A DNA stretch of 64,000 nucleotides from Membranipora membranacea (lineage: Eukaryota; Bryozoa; Gymnolaemata; Cheilostomatida; Membraniporidae), in assembly GCA_914767715.1 (NCBI GenBank), contig OU612073.1:8494001-8558000 (forward strand), in the 5' to 3' direction. The notes under the pieces were generated by a model. The model had not been told where the DNA came from, searched no databases, and worked only from the letters and a program-made list of their open reading frames with translations. A program made the position numbers and the translations under genes. Each line of letters opens with the position of its first letter. The stretch's first letter is position 1. Below are positions 10,055 to 23,266 of the stretch, piece after piece.

Positions 10055-13000
10055 TTAGCAAATTCCGCGGACTTCAACCTCATTTAACCACAAGTATAGC
10101 CTACCTTCTTTGTACACCTCAACAAACACATATCTGCCTGTGATGGGTCCGCCTGAGCATATGAAAGTATGAGAAGAGTTTACAAGTTGATCTTCCATGA
10201 AGTCACAAACTGTATGGATAAGCGTGTGTGATCGAAGGTTTTGTGGATCTGTGTTTGGGTGTAAGAATTTATAGGAACTATCTCCGATATATACCATTGG
10301 GTTCCATAATGGAAAGACATCTAAATCTGTAAAAATAGTAGAGAAGAAATTGACAATGCATAACTATGTTAGAGGATGGCGGTTGGACCTCAGTGGTGAG
10401 GCATACTAAAGGAGGGGGGGGGTTCAGCTTTATGTTAATTTAATGGATCCAGGCTAGGTCATCAATGACAGTATTAATATAAATATATATGACTATATTT
10501 TTAATCTTTGCTCCAACGCCCTCCCTAACCTGACTGATTTAGGGTACCGATTTTCCGAAGTTGTTATTAATATTATTATATACTTTTTGTTCTGACAGAC
10601 AAACTATCCTGATATAATGTATCTGTAGATTCCCTTAAATGGAGAGACAATGTTTTTAATATAGTTTATTAAGCCTGTGAATGTCGGCCATGCTTAGTCA
10701 GTTCAACACCAGATATTGATGTTGACCGAGGTGTATTTGTCAACAGAACAATTCTTTTACTATCTTCAATAGCGTTGTCCTTCCTTAAAGAAATTGAGAT
10801 CCTGTCCAAATTATGAAAAATGTCATGCAGGAAATTAGTTTGCAAAGCCTGAAGCTGTCAAAGGTCATGAGTTGCTATTTTGATATCCACATAAGAAGAG
10901 CGTTGATATGTTCATGGCTTCACCATAGGAATCAAAACTGAACGAAGTTTATTGGCCTGCTGCAATTAAATATTGGTTAATCTCTTTGAATCAAAAGCTA
11001 TTCTGCACACATTTTCATGAGTTCAGGTTTTTGTCGGTAAATTATGGAAAGCATTTTTGGAATGATAATAATGCCAATAACATGAAAGAGAATTGATCCA
11101 AACTCCAAGTGGGTAGCTAAGGTAGTTATCTTTTTGTCAAAGTCAGGCAAATCGTCTTCATATTGACCAATGTCTATTCTATACTATCTCTATCCCCTCC
11201 AATCTGATTTCTGAGATTGAGTTTTTGGACCAGGACCGGAAAAACTGCCTTTAAAATCAACTAAGGTTGAAAAAAACAGCCTTCTGAGTTCGAGCAGTGC
11301 TAAATTTGATGGAGGCGTTTTATATTCTTTGGAAATTCGATAATGCTTCCTTTGATCCTTATTGACATTGTTAAATTTGTCACACTAGATATCAGCTTGA
11401 TCTAATTGGTATTTATGACATTCATCTACAGGGACTTTACTCTTCTCTCGAATTATTACCTTCTAAATTGTTGAACAACTTCACAGACCAGACAAGGCAT
11501 GTTTGCTCAAGATCAACCATCCAATATGGCTGCTTCTCATATTCCGTGACAGCTTCATTGCTGTTATCATAATAAATCCCATCTACTGCCAGGTGGGAGC
11601 CAGTAACATCAGTATCAAACGTCGATATCTGAACTGTTGGTTTTCCTAAAGCAAAAGGCATAATAAAATAATAATCTGTTGACAGAAGCTTTTCAATAGA
11701 ATTGCTCAATATTTGTAATCAGAAAAGACTGTTTTCTGATGATGGCTGTGATTTTTAATGCCATCAATTTTAATTTCCTAATTCTGCTCTTGTACAGTTT
11801 TTAAGACCTGTCCTTAGATAATAGGTCTGTTCGGATCAGGACCATAAATACAGGAGGTCTACTGTGTGCTTGCATGCAGTATAAAGATCCCCCTCTGCCT
11901 CTTCGAAAAAAGAGTAGCCGGCAACGGCGGGCAAGGGTATAGGGTACTACCCCACACAAGCCACCCGAGCTTAAGGGGGCCCGTTAAATAGGGCGGTCAA
12001 ATAAGACCTAGTGCATAGAAAAAAAAAAAATAATAATGAAACAATAGGATGAAATACTATAATACCAATGTGGTTTACTCTATATTGGTGATAAATACAA
12101 TTTTTTCTTTGTAATAATGGGGTATAATTTTGGGTTCCTTCATTTCATTTTATGGCATTTACTTTGAAAGACGGCTCACATTATTGTTATTCAGGCTTAA
12201 ACTTCAAATGTCTGTCATTTTTCAAAGCGACAGAGCATGGTAATATTATTTCTATTTTCCATTTCACAGTCTGAATTTTGATTAGATTATGATTATAGTT
12301 AATTGCTATTTTTCTATCAAGATCTGTGAGTAACCTTTCAATGGAATTGATTTCGATCTGACCACCATACAAAAAGACAGACAAACCTCTGGCAATCTGA
12401 TCCATAGGTCTGAGGTAAAAGAGACGCCCACCGTATCCTTTCTCCTTATCAGCCTCCGTGGTGACAGTTTGGTCAAGCAAATCGCATGAGGTATTTGCCT
12501 GGGTATATTCGATACCTGAGCATAGGACGTCATTCTTACACAAGATCAAACACAGATCAAGTGAAAAGATATCATCAAATTTGACCATTGCGACCAGCTG
12601 CTCATCCTCGGACAGTGTGTACCGACTGAACCCGCCAACCTCCTGCCTGACATCATCTGAAACTACAGTTTCAAAACTTATAAAAAAAATTATTAAGGCT
12701 GCTGTCCCCCCGCTACTATTTTCCTAAAAAAAAATCTGAAAGAGGCGATGAAGTGAAAGAACGGAATATAACGGTTGTCACCTGCAAAAGAATGTTCTTT
12801 TTCTATGTATATGTGACCAACATTGTTATACATAATATCATTATTAACAATCCAGTAAAATAGGAACACTTTATTAACATTTACAGATCCCATTTATGAG
12901 CTACAGAAATTATCAAATAGTCAATACTACATATACTAGGTTTTTGACCTGAAGTGCGCAAAACTCTCAATTGTTGACTGTTTTCTGATTTTGACTCTTC

Positions 13001-13940
13001 CATTTTCAACGATTGAGACTTTATGAAGTGTTGAATGACTCATCAATCGAAAAAATACATACTGAGACGTGTTGAGTGGCCATTGCATTGGAACTGACCA
13101 AAACTGCAACTTACCTTTAATGTAAGTGCTGTATGCTGAAAAGCTCAAAGAAGTTTCTGTTGTAATCTTTGAATAAAGTATACATTCAGCAGTTGGCCCA
13201 GAGTACGAAAAAGAGCCGCAATCATATTCTTTGGAGCATAGGTATACGCATGCATGTAAATCTAATGCTTCAAACTGAGCTATCTGCCTTCCATGTGTGT
13301 TGAGATAATGTGGAGGAATTTCTCGAAAACTTGTCTTTGTACATTCGCAACCATGAAAAAGTACAACCTGAAATTCAACAGAAGGAACCATGTGACATTA
13401 AAGGCAAATTATCCATCGTAGAAACAATGCATTTCAAATCAATATATCACAAAAAATAGAAATAACATTTTTAACCCTTCTAAATCTGACAACAAATTAC
13501 GATGTAGTGCTCATGGTATTGGACTGTTCAACAGATCTAATCGGAATGAATGCAGGGTTCGGTCCGATCCTTTGAACAATCTAGCCGAATGTCTGTTGGC
13601 CCACGGTAAAGCCTTCTAATCATAGCCTCAAATGACCTTTCAAATAGTACTTACTTACAAACTAATGTTCCTAGGTTTGATAATGATTGAAGTTTGAAAA
13701 GCATAATGTTAAATAATCGATGAGTGTATGTATGTGAATATGCTCAGCGGTAGTTAGAAAAAAAAAGTGTGGTTTTCTTCCTAACAATATTAACCACTTG
13801 CCGTTTGCTTTCCTGCAAATTTATGTTCTCATTATTAATTGACTGAAAAGTTGTTCATTTGAAATAGAAAAAATAAATGGTCAAGATTTTACCTGTATGT
13901 ATAACATATTCAATAGGATGTAGGCAATGTTAATCGTCAT
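10055..13940 (-). CDS. Secreted PAN-PAN-F5/8C (fucolectin-like) protein, copy A
   Basis: Five exons on the minus strand: 13893-13940 (ATG at 13940), 13115-13367, 12387-12656, 11460-11645, 10055-10326, totalling 1029 bases, so 342 residues plus stop. Phases are 0,1,1,1, exactly as in copies B and C. Residues 1-16 form a short hydrophobic signal peptide continued by VVLFHGC. Residues about 20-100 are a PAN/apple-like module (LHACVYLCSKEYDCGSFSY, AECILY). Residues 101-190 are a second one (DLCLILCKNDVLCSGIEY, SCDLL). Residues 191-342 are an F5/8C/FTP-lectin-like module (LAVDG, PYWMVDLEQ, FICSGGPITGRYVFVE, WLNEVEV). The expected role is an extracellular carbohydrate- or protein-binding molecule. 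I do not see the HX(26)RxD fucose-binding motif of F-type lectins, so the ligand is open. The frame is intact. Confidence 0.8.
11811..12034 (+). mobile_element. SINE family 1 copy with poly-A tail
   Basis: Second plus-strand copy of the family at 5711-5915, ending in an A12-like run at about 12019-12030. It lies in the intron between exons 3 and 4 of lectin copy A. The tRNA head is missing. Confidence 0.8.
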
Positions 13941-14529
13941 AACTGTTAGCCGTTTTTGAAGCGAGGCCAACCACAAGCCACTTTTAGTTTTTTTCTTAAG
14001 AAAAAAAACTTGAATCAACTTGAGAGTTTGCAGCATGTGAGATGCAGCTTGCTTCGTAGGATAACGTATTGTGCTTCCGCAAGAAGCTCTATTGGTGATT
14101 ATTGATTAATGTTTACATTTTTGCTTGCATAAGTGTGATATATTTTCCATTACCTTAATTACTATCTTGTGAACTACGACTGAGTAATATTTGCAAAAAA
14201 CGTTGAAAAACATTATTGTACATACATTTTTCCTGGAAAAAGAGGTGTGTTGTTTTTATTTTTTGCAATGATAAAATAATGAATAAACAATTTTATGGCA
14301 TCCTGTCCTTTTTCAAGTTTAGTTCTAAGCTGATTTGGGACTTGAATAACACAGCATTCTAATTCATCTACTTGTCACTGTAATATGCACAGGACACTGA
14401 TGATATAATTAGTTGTTTCATACCTTTATCTTAGTTCACAGTCAGTATTATGGAATGAGCTGAGGATGATTATCAAACTCCTTTAAGAATAATACCAGGT
14501 ATTAATGCTGTCTTATAACCAAACGATCA
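13941..14529. other. 5' flank of lectin copy A
   Basis: Presumed promoter and 5' UTR of copy A; no core promoter motif can be called with confidence. Bases about 14093-14215 are nearly identical to 16818-16930 and related to 8615-8700. Confidence 0.4.
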
Positions 14530-14537
14530 GTGGCAAA

Positions 14538-15630
14538 CATAGAGTTATTATATACTCTAGAGTGGACAATGTGTACAAAAATAGCATCAGTTTTTGTCCT
14601 ACTTAATTATTGCGAAATCCATGACACAACGCAATCTGGTTGTGCATGGCTAGTGCCTGTATCATATAACTTATCATTGAGAATATACGTATTGAGTATG
14701 GAAATTTAGATTTTTAGAGCGCTTAGAGCCATTTTTCTGTAATCTTTTTATGTGACACTATGTGGATCACTTGCAGGTATTCTCACTTTCAATTCTATGA
14801 TGCAACAAAATCTGGTTGTGCGTGGATAGTGCATGAATCATTGACTTTATGATTGAAAATATTAGATTTTGACATACAAATTTAGTTTATGGAACACTTA
14901 TAGCCATTTTTTCAGAGAATCTCACATGTAGCACCATTTACATCACCTGCAGGTATTTCTCTTCCAGTCAGTATAAAAGAATTTCTTATTCTCCCATTAA
15001 AATAAGCCAAATATAAACGCAAACACATGAACTTAAGTCGCAATGACAGGGCTAGCTAATTTCTGCCAGTTGCCAGTCATTTAACTTTGTCTCTCTGACC
15101 TAAATGTTACACATTTACACATTTTATCTGTCTGGCAATTTAAGCTCATGTGTTTGCGGTTTATATTTGGCTTATTTTAATGGGAGAATAAGAAAATGTT
15201 TATACTGACTGGAAGAGAAAATACCTGCAGGTGATGTAAATGATGTTACATGTGAGATTCTCTGAAAAAAATGGCTATAAGTGCTCCATAAACTAAATTT
15301 GTATGTCAAATTCTAATATTTTCAATCATAAAGTCAATGATTCATGCACTATCCACGCACAACCAGATTTTGTTGCGTCATAGAATTGAAAGTGAGAATA
15401 CCTACAAGTGATCCACATAGTATCACATAAAAAAATTTCCGAAAAAATGGCTCTAAGCGCTCTAAAAATCTAAATTTCTATACTCAATACATATATTCTC
15501 AATGATAAGTTATATGATACAGGCACTAGCCGTGCACAACCAGATTGCGTTGTGTCATGGATTTCGCAATAATTAAGTAGGACGTTTTTAGCACTGTATT
15601 GTCCACTCTAGAGTATATAATAACTCTATG
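14538..15630. mobile_element. 1093-bp foldback element with about 510-bp inverted arms, hAT-like
   Basis: Arms at about 14538-15049 and 15128-15630 are reverse complements at high identity around a loop of about 80 bases. Ends are CATAGAGTTATTATATACTC on both strands. An exact 8-bp direct repeat GTGGCAAA flanks it (14530-14537 and 15631-15638), the target-duplication size typical of hAT transposons. No transposase is present. Each arm contains two diverged units of about 175 bp in tandem. Confidence 0.9.
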
Positions 15631-16489
15631 GTGGCAAATCATCACACAGGGAAGGATTCGTCTGCTCAATGTCAATGAGGGGACAACTTTTAAACATGAA
15701 GGTAATTGTATCAGGGAGGGTGGGACCCTCCCTGATTGTATGATTATGTTAGGTTTTTGTTGCGACTAATTGGATTAGTTATAAGTGTGATAAGAATAGA
15801 TGGGGAAATGCTATATACAGCATGATTGCTTTTAACGGTGTGTGCTTTTGTTGAAAAAAAGCCTCAAATGATTCAAATGTCAATTAATTTATTAACCGAT
15901 TTCCAAACTTTAATATGTATTTGGGCTTAAAAAATACTTGCCTTGCCTTCCATTTTTAAATTTCTAGCAGTCAATTTGACTCTCCCACCTATGTAGACAG
16001 AAACAGCGATACCTCCAAACTAGATAGGCCCTCATCATTGTGCAGCCAAATCAACATTCAGTAACCAGAAACCCAAGTTCCGTTTTCCTATCTGATTCTA
16101 CATGTTCATGATTGGAACTTATTATGTATCTCAATGAAATAACTGAAATCCATAGTAATAATTAGTTATATATTTGAGACACATTCTGATTGGCACATTT
16201 GCTTTAATCAATGTTCTTCGTGAGTGAATAAGCATGAGAATATATACTCACGTGGTAAAAAACGTTCAGCTTCATCTGGTATTTTCTCAATCATATCAAT
16301 TTCACAAAACAAATAGTCAATTATGAGTTGTACTTCTGAATATTGATACAATTGACCCTGACTACTACATGCAATGTTATATCATACTGAATATACAAAT
16401 TTCGCCAGCTTTCGCAACACAATTAGTTTGCTGAGTTTGTTGCAGAATATGCCTCATGCCTCTTACCAAGGAATTACAGTTAGAGACTC

Positions 16490-17180
16490 CTTGCTCTTAC
16501 CAAGTGACACACTGATTTTTTCCTAAACTTCTGCATTAAGAAGAGAAAATTCTTCGACATTCCAAATACAAATATTGTTTTGTTATTCATCTTCAGAATT
16601 GCTCCTAGTCCTATATTAACAACACTATGCCTATTTGAAAATAGAAACAGTTATCCTATTCAACCTTCCGTAACCAGAGTGATGTGACAAGGTTACCATT
16701 AGTAAACGCTCAAGAACAATACTTTAAATGCCCCAGAACATTTAGATATTGATTTTCCACAGATCCAAAGTGGTTCTTAGAAGACTTTCTTTAGATTTCG
16801 AGACTATTCATGATTATTGATTAACGTTTACATTTTTGCTTGCATAAGAGTGATATATTTTCCATTACCTTAATTACTATTTTGTGAACTACGACCGAGT
16901 AATATTTGCAAAATCATACAAGTTGAATATAAATAAAAAAGGTATTTATATCTTGGTCTCGTTACAGGCTTCAAATAGAAATCAATCAATTCTAAAGGTA
17001 AATCTAGCTCTTGCGTTTCCTCACTGTTTTATGTTGTGGTAGACTCAGTCGATATCAAATTTTTTAGAAATTTCTTGGTTGTAAAGCCACCAAATTCATC
17101 CCTCAGAGTCAAAGAGCTTGGACCAATAACAGCATTTTCTTTGTATTTTGTCATTGAGCTAAGTGGTATCTCTCTTAATC
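16490..17180. repeat. Segmental duplicate of 8270-9180 (3' end of upstream gene)
   Basis: Shared stretches in the same order: GTGACACACTGA-like, TTTAGATATTGATTTTCCA, GTGATATATTTTCCATTA, TTCCTCACTG, and AGAGCTTGGACCAA. The terminal coding exon is not conserved as a reading frame. This suggests the lectin gene was duplicated together with the neighbouring gene's 3' end. Confidence 0.6.
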
Positions 17181-17953
17181 AAAATTAAAGGCTAAGATCA
17201 ATTCCTTCAATAACAACACACTGTTAATGACTGACTTATCGAAAATATCTAGTACCAAACTCCTAGGTGTGGTTATAGATAGTAGACTCACATTTAGTGA
17301 CCATGTTGACAAAATCGTCAACAAATGTAATAGCCTGAATTATTTTTTACAAAGCCTAAAGCGTTTAGATGTTAATACGACCGGTTTACTAACTTTTTAT
17401 TTTTTAAGATTCGTTCTAACATCACATATGCCTATGCTGCATGGTTTCCTTTAATATCTGGGAATGATAAATCAAAGATCGAGGGTATTGAGAGATGGAG
17501 CCTCACAATAATATAACCTGAACTGGGCAGTTACCGTCAGAGACTAGCCAAATCAAATGTGGTTCCGATTTTAGATTTTCTACAGGTTTTAACTGACAGG
17601 CACTTTGACAAAGTCGCCACAAACCCAGGCCATCCGTTGCAACATTTCGTAGTCAGGCGCCAACGTCACAAGGACAAATCTGATATTTTCCATCCACCAA
17701 TAATGTAGAACGGAGAAATTCAAGAACTCGTTTTTAGTTTCTGGTATGAACAGGCGCCTGTAATGTCTCAACAATATATTTCTTTCTCATGCAGCATGGA
17801 TTTTATCGTTTTTCACCGCCTGATCCAATCATTTTTAATACAACTGTTTTTTCTCCTTTTTTCAAAAGTCTAAATTTTTATTGTACGCACACATTTATAT
17901 AATGCTAGGCATTCCTATGTGGCAAATTAAATCAATATCAATCAATTAATATG
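17178..17953 (+). mobile_element. LINE 3' remnant (C-terminal part of RT ORF2)
   Basis: The frame at 17178-17454 includes TKLLGVVIDSRLTFSDHVDK, a signature just C-terminal to the RT of CR1-like elements. It then breaks by frameshift and stop, continuing as decayed frame to about 17900. It ends in a short ATCA-type repeat (17925-17953). 5'-truncated as usual for LINEs. Confidence 0.75.
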
Positions 17954-18205
17954 TGGAAACATTTATAAGACAACATTATGAAATGGTAAAGCGCTGTTAG
18001 TGAATCTCATAACTATTCTTCCAACTTGTTGTGTATCACTTATAGGCTTAAACTAAAATGTGGATGATCAACTCATACTGTTGCTGCCTCTGAAAATCGC
18101 ATAAGCTACAGTTTTGCAGACACCTTCACCTAAGCCTACATATTGTAGACCATAGGTAACTACTTTGTATGTTCCTTCCTGCACAGCATGTAATCTTGAC
18201 CACCC

Positions 18206-21200
18206 TCAACAGATTCCTCGAACTTCGACTTCATTTAACCACAAGTATAGCCCATCTTCTTTGTAAGCTTCAACAAACACATATCTGCCTGCGATTGGTC
18301 CGCCTGAGCATATGAACGTAGAGTTAGAGTTTCTAAGATAACCTATCATAAAGTCACAAACAGAGTGGACAAGCGTCTGTGATCTAGGATATTTTGGATC
18401 TGCGTTTGGTTGTAAGGACTTATTATCACTCTCTCCAACATAAACCATCACGTCCCATATCGGATATTCCTCTAAACCTGTAAACAAAGTAGTTATAAAT
18501 TTGAATCAGGTTAGAAAATGATGGTTGAGTCTTGGAGGTTAAGCAACCCTCAGCTTCAGGTTTAACTAGGATTAATAGATCTAGGCTAGGGATCAACGGC
18601 ATTATTAAGAAAAACATATGTGACTAAATTTCAGTACCCTACAGCACACTAGAATAAGCTTTGTTCCCTCTGTGTCAACAGGGAAATACTACAAAAGCTG
18701 GGTATTTTGCAACATCCTAGAGACGTGGATATATTTTCATTTTTGGTATATGCATTATGTAGCACTTAACTTCAAAATAATTGCAACTTGTTATGCTGCC
18801 AAGAAACGGAAGTTCATTAAGCCTGACAATATTGTCCATGCTTAGTCTGGTCAACACCAGATATTGCTGTTGACCAAGGTGTTTTTGAAACAGGTCTTTC
18901 GTGTATTTTCAATGATGACATCCATCCAAATGTATAGATTGAAATCCTGTCTTATCAACAAAATAATAGGAAATTGACTTGCAAAGCCTAAAGCTGTCAG
19001 GCTGAATCTAGCTGTTGAACTTCAAATTGCTTCAATACAGAAAAGAGGAATGACCACATGTTCATAAAAATTTATTCTGAATTACCAGATATGCTTTCAT
19101 GCCAGGTTTTTCAGGTTGGCAATCACTTGTCTAATGATCAGACTGTTGTCCCACTGGACAGTGGCCTTTTTGATTTTATATCCTGCCACTGAATGTTTTT
19201 GTTATTACCTTCAATATTGTTGAACAACTTCACAGACCAGACAATGCATGTTTTTTCAAGATCAACCATCCAATGTGGTTGCTCCTCTTCCTTCGTATCA
19301 GCTTCATTCTCACTATCAAAGTAGATTCCATCTACTGCCACATGAGCACCAGTATTTTGTATATATGTTGACGTTTGAACTGCTGGTTTACCTGAAGCAA
19401 AAGGTGCATGTTGATGGAAAACTTGGAAAGAGTTTTTTTATATTTGATAGTAAAAAAAGACATTTCTGTTGAATTGCTTTGATTTAATTTTTATATTATT
19501 TTTGATATTGTAATTCTGTTTACAGACAGTTCCTTTAAATATGTATAAACACCATCATCAAAGGGTTTACATCATTAATTTTTAAGTCAAATTTTAAAAT
19601 GTGATGAAAGCTATTTGGTTTTAGGAGTGCTACGCCCATACAAAATCTGTGAGTAATCTTTCATTGCAACTGGTTTCAATCTGACTATTCTGTGCTGAGA
19701 GACAAACAAACCTCTGGCAATCTGATCCATAGGCCTCAGATACAAGAGACGCCCACCGAAGCCTTTCTCCTTATCAACCTCTGTGGTGGCAGATTGGTCA
19801 AACAAGTGACATAAGGCCTCGGTGTATTCCACACCAGAGCAGAGGTCGTCATTTCTACACTCAGTCACGCAGTGATCAAGTGAAAGGATATCAGGTAAGA
19901 TGACCATAACAGTCAGTTGCTGTTCCTCGGTCATTGAGAACAAGATGAAATCATCTATCTCCATCCTGATGTAGTCTGAAACTATTTTGAGAAGAGTCAA
20001 CAAATAAAATTTGTCATCGAGCTTCTAACATGCAATCTTCAGGCAATGGAGGGTAGATTACATTTGTCTTTCTATGCATATGTACACTTGCACTGTGATG
20101 GGGTACAGAACACACAATGATATTCTTACTAATTTCCAATTATCAGTAACATCTATGATTTTGTTCAGGCAAATAAAAAATTATTCAAGAAACTACAATA
20201 AATGTTGTAAAATCTACTTTGATGAAATATACACATTATCCTGATAACTGAAATGAATTTTTATTATGATATTATTGATGTTTTCTGCAAGAGTTTGACA
20301 TTAAAGAATGAGCAGAGGTCTGATGGTTAGGGGAATGAAGTCAAGCATGATGATGTTATTGAGAGCGTTTGCTTTATGAATTGGTAATGAATGGTCATCG
20401 CTGGGTGCTCTGCTACGAGCTACAACCTAGGAAATCATTCAGTTATGAGCTCTTTATCTGATATTGTTTTTCAAAACAAATGGGGAGAGTAATGGAACAT
20501 GGTGAAGGACCACAATGATGTATCAAGTGAATTCTGCTCAGATATACCTGGGGGAAAAAAATTCAAGCTATTGTTCTGATAAAAACTTCCGTATCAAGTG
20601 ATATCAAATTCTTATAAAATATGTGACTCACCTTTATTATAAGCTGCTAAATCTACTATAGATGATAATTGGACAAAAGACATTTTTGTTAAGCCCTCCC
20701 GAGACAGTATACATTCAGCAGTTGATCCATGATACGAAAAGGAGCCACAAAAATGATCCTTTGAGCACAGGTATGCGCATGCTTGTAACTCTGTTGCTTT
20801 GAACATCCCTATCTGACTCCCATCTGTGATAGTGTGCTGGGGAATTTCTTGAAAACTAGTTTCCGTACATTTGCACCCATGGAAAAGTACAACCTAAAAG
20901 TGAGCAAAAGAATATTTGTGGCGAAGGAATGTTCATTGAGGAAATAATTATGAAGGGCAATCAAATTTGAGTGTCTGAAGTTCAGAGGTCCCAAAGCTGA
21001 AATTTATCATAATATGCAGGAGAATGTGCAGTCAATTTTTCCGTTCCATCTTATGTGAAAAACTTATTGACTTGGATAGCACAACTACATATATAAATAT
21101 GAAAGATAGTAACTTATTGTATAACAAAATCCTACATAAATATGGATAAAACCAATGCGATTAAATTATCCATAGGGAAATGTAAGTTTTTCAAATCTTC

Positions 21201-21690
21201 AGAAACTATGTCAGCGGACAGCCAACATTGATAAATGAATATGTTGTCCAAAGTTTTCTTAAGGACCAGAGCAGCCTAATTGAATCAAACTGAGAATGCA
21301 ATAATGCAAATGGACTTCACCAAAAAAATCCATTAATACTATCTCTGGCTCGCCAAGTAATCGCCGAAAGTAGTTATGGTCCATGAACAATCAAACAATC
21401 AAATATACAATGTTAATCACAAACAATTAGGCTTCGTTCAGCAAAAGGCAATATACCTAGAAAAACTTTCAAAACAGTTTTGCTTCTCACAATTTTATCG
21501 TATGTCTCCTGTTTTTTTGTTTTCATGCAAAGCTAATAATGCGCGTACCAGCTGAACAAAATGACTACTGCATCCTGGTGGTCATGAACGGTAAAACAAT
21601 TCTGAATTTGAAATATAGCTTAGCCTCAGACAAGAGTTTTACCTGGATGTATAGAATATAAGATATGATGAAGGAAGTCATGTTTGCCAT
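18206..21690 (-). CDS. Secreted PAN-PAN-F5/8C (fucolectin-like) protein, copy B
   Basis: Five minus-strand exons: 21643-21690 (ATG at 21690), 20632-20893, 19712-19975, 19209-19391, 18206-18477, again 1029 bases and 342 residues, with a TGA stop at 18206-18208. Signal peptide MANMTSFIISYILYIQ, then the PAN-like module (LQACAYLCSKDHFCGSFSYH, AECIL), the second PAN-like module (DHCVTECRNDDLCSGVEY), then the F5/8C/FTP-like module (VAVDGIYF, PHWMVDLEK, FICSGGPIAGRYVFVEAYK, WLNEVEV). Intron positions and phases match copy A, and intronic blocks such as TCAACACCAGATATTG are shared, so the two are tandem duplicates. The frame is intact. The 5' flank abuts the spacer before the Toll-like receptor, which is transcribed in the opposite direction. 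Confidence 0.8.
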
Positions 21691-23266
21691 CACCACAAAC
21701 TGTATTTAGGAAGTAAACCCCAGTCCACTTCAAATTATTTTATCAAAGCAAATTTGAATAAAGTTGAAATTTAGCTACACATGAGAGACAGTCTGCTATG
21801 TAGGATAATATGCAAGGCTATGCAAGAAACTGATTGTCTGAAATTTATGCGAGAATATGATAATGCCGGCAAATATATCATTTACCTGCACACAAATACG
21901 TTTTAATAGTATGGACATGTCTGAAAATTCAATACAGCATTTGGAGTACTATAAATATATAATATCAAAAATCGTAAACTTTCATTTATCTGTTGCATTC
22001 AAACAGCGTGTGTACATTGGTACCATAATATATGAATTTGCTATAGCAGAACTCGCAAGACTTTCAATAGAAATGAATATGAATTGATTGAAAATTGATT
22101 TGGCAAACATTATTTATTTCTGAGAGGTGCTCAACAGTCACTGATCCATTTTTGTGACATTTTTTATAGCATCTTTTTGCTTTTTTCAGGTATACATTCA
22201 AATTGTTACGCCTCAGTTGGAGAAAGCAAAGCATCAATCACCTACCTGTAACATTATGTACACAGTGAACCAATGATAGTGGATGATTAGAAATTTGAAA
22301 ATTTGCTCAGCTAACATTAATGATCAAAGTGTGGTCTGGTTATTCCTCAAGATAATATATAATAATACAGTCACTATTTAGGCATGAATTAAGGATGATG
22401 GTATTTTAAACTGTTCATACCAGATAATAATACCGCTGAATCATCACACAGCGTCCTAACATTTACTTTGCTCAATTTTGTAGTGCAGTGTCATTAGATC
22501 ATGGATTTGTCTGTCAAACGTCAAGGAGAGGACAACTTTCAAATGCTGCTTTTTTATTGAGATCAATGGCGGTTGTGCCAAGGAATCCGTCTACGGTTCA
22601 TATCCCTGATGAACATGTCAAAATGCAAACTTTAGAAGTGTACAACTACTCGTTTCTGCTCCTTTTTATGGGCTTTGTTTTTTTAACATCTACTTCGAAC
22701 CCATCAAGTTGCCTCCTCATGAACTTTTCATGCTTTCTGCTACCGCTGTGCTGAGTTTCAACTATAACTTATATATAACTATATACCTATGTCAGTTTGG
22801 TCTCCAGTCTAGGTCAGCAAAGCCCAAACTATTTAACTAGTATATGGACAGCACAATAATCATGAAAATCATGTCCTTCAAACAATTTGTCAAAATAACT
22901 ACATCTAGAGCTTGTGCCCAAGTATCGGTTCGAGAAGTGAACACAAGACTCAAGACTTATACACATCATGTACAAGATTCTACTAGATGCTACATTGGAA
23001 TGCTGGGTGTTAGCATAACAGATAAGTGTTTGTACACCCTGTGATCTCAATTACAATTTGCTTGTGCCAACTTCCTTGATTGATGTAAGGGACTTACAAT
23101 TGCTTGTATGCTTTAACAAGTCCAAACTGTTGTTCTCTTTGCATCCTTTATTAGTTTAGCTGTTTTGTAATATTACAGACAGAATATATTTGGCTAAATC
23201 TGAGAGCTTATTCATTCTGATCTTGTGAAAGTATCAGTCGATCTACTGCCCTCAAGAAAGAAAGTC
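21691..23266. other. Shared 5' spacer of lectin copy B and Toll-like receptor
   Basis: The two genes are divergently transcribed with 1.6 kb between start codons, so regulatory DNA for both probably lies here. No TATA box or factor site can be called reliably. An 88-codon open frame at 22488-22754 has no recognisable domain and is probably chance. Confidence 0.4.

Larger units (their letters stand above)
15639..18205. other. Spacer between lectin copies A and B
   Basis: Holds a diverged duplicate (about 16490-17180) of the 3' region of the 3882-8442 gene and a decayed LINE 3' end (17178-17953). No intact gene recognised. Bases 15640-15720 resemble the flank at about 22440-22540. Confidence 0.5.

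Noticed and set aside
22488-22754. 88-codon plus-strand frame upstream of the Toll-like receptor
   Set aside because: No domain, and its start region resembles non-coding flank near 15640; not supported as an exon.
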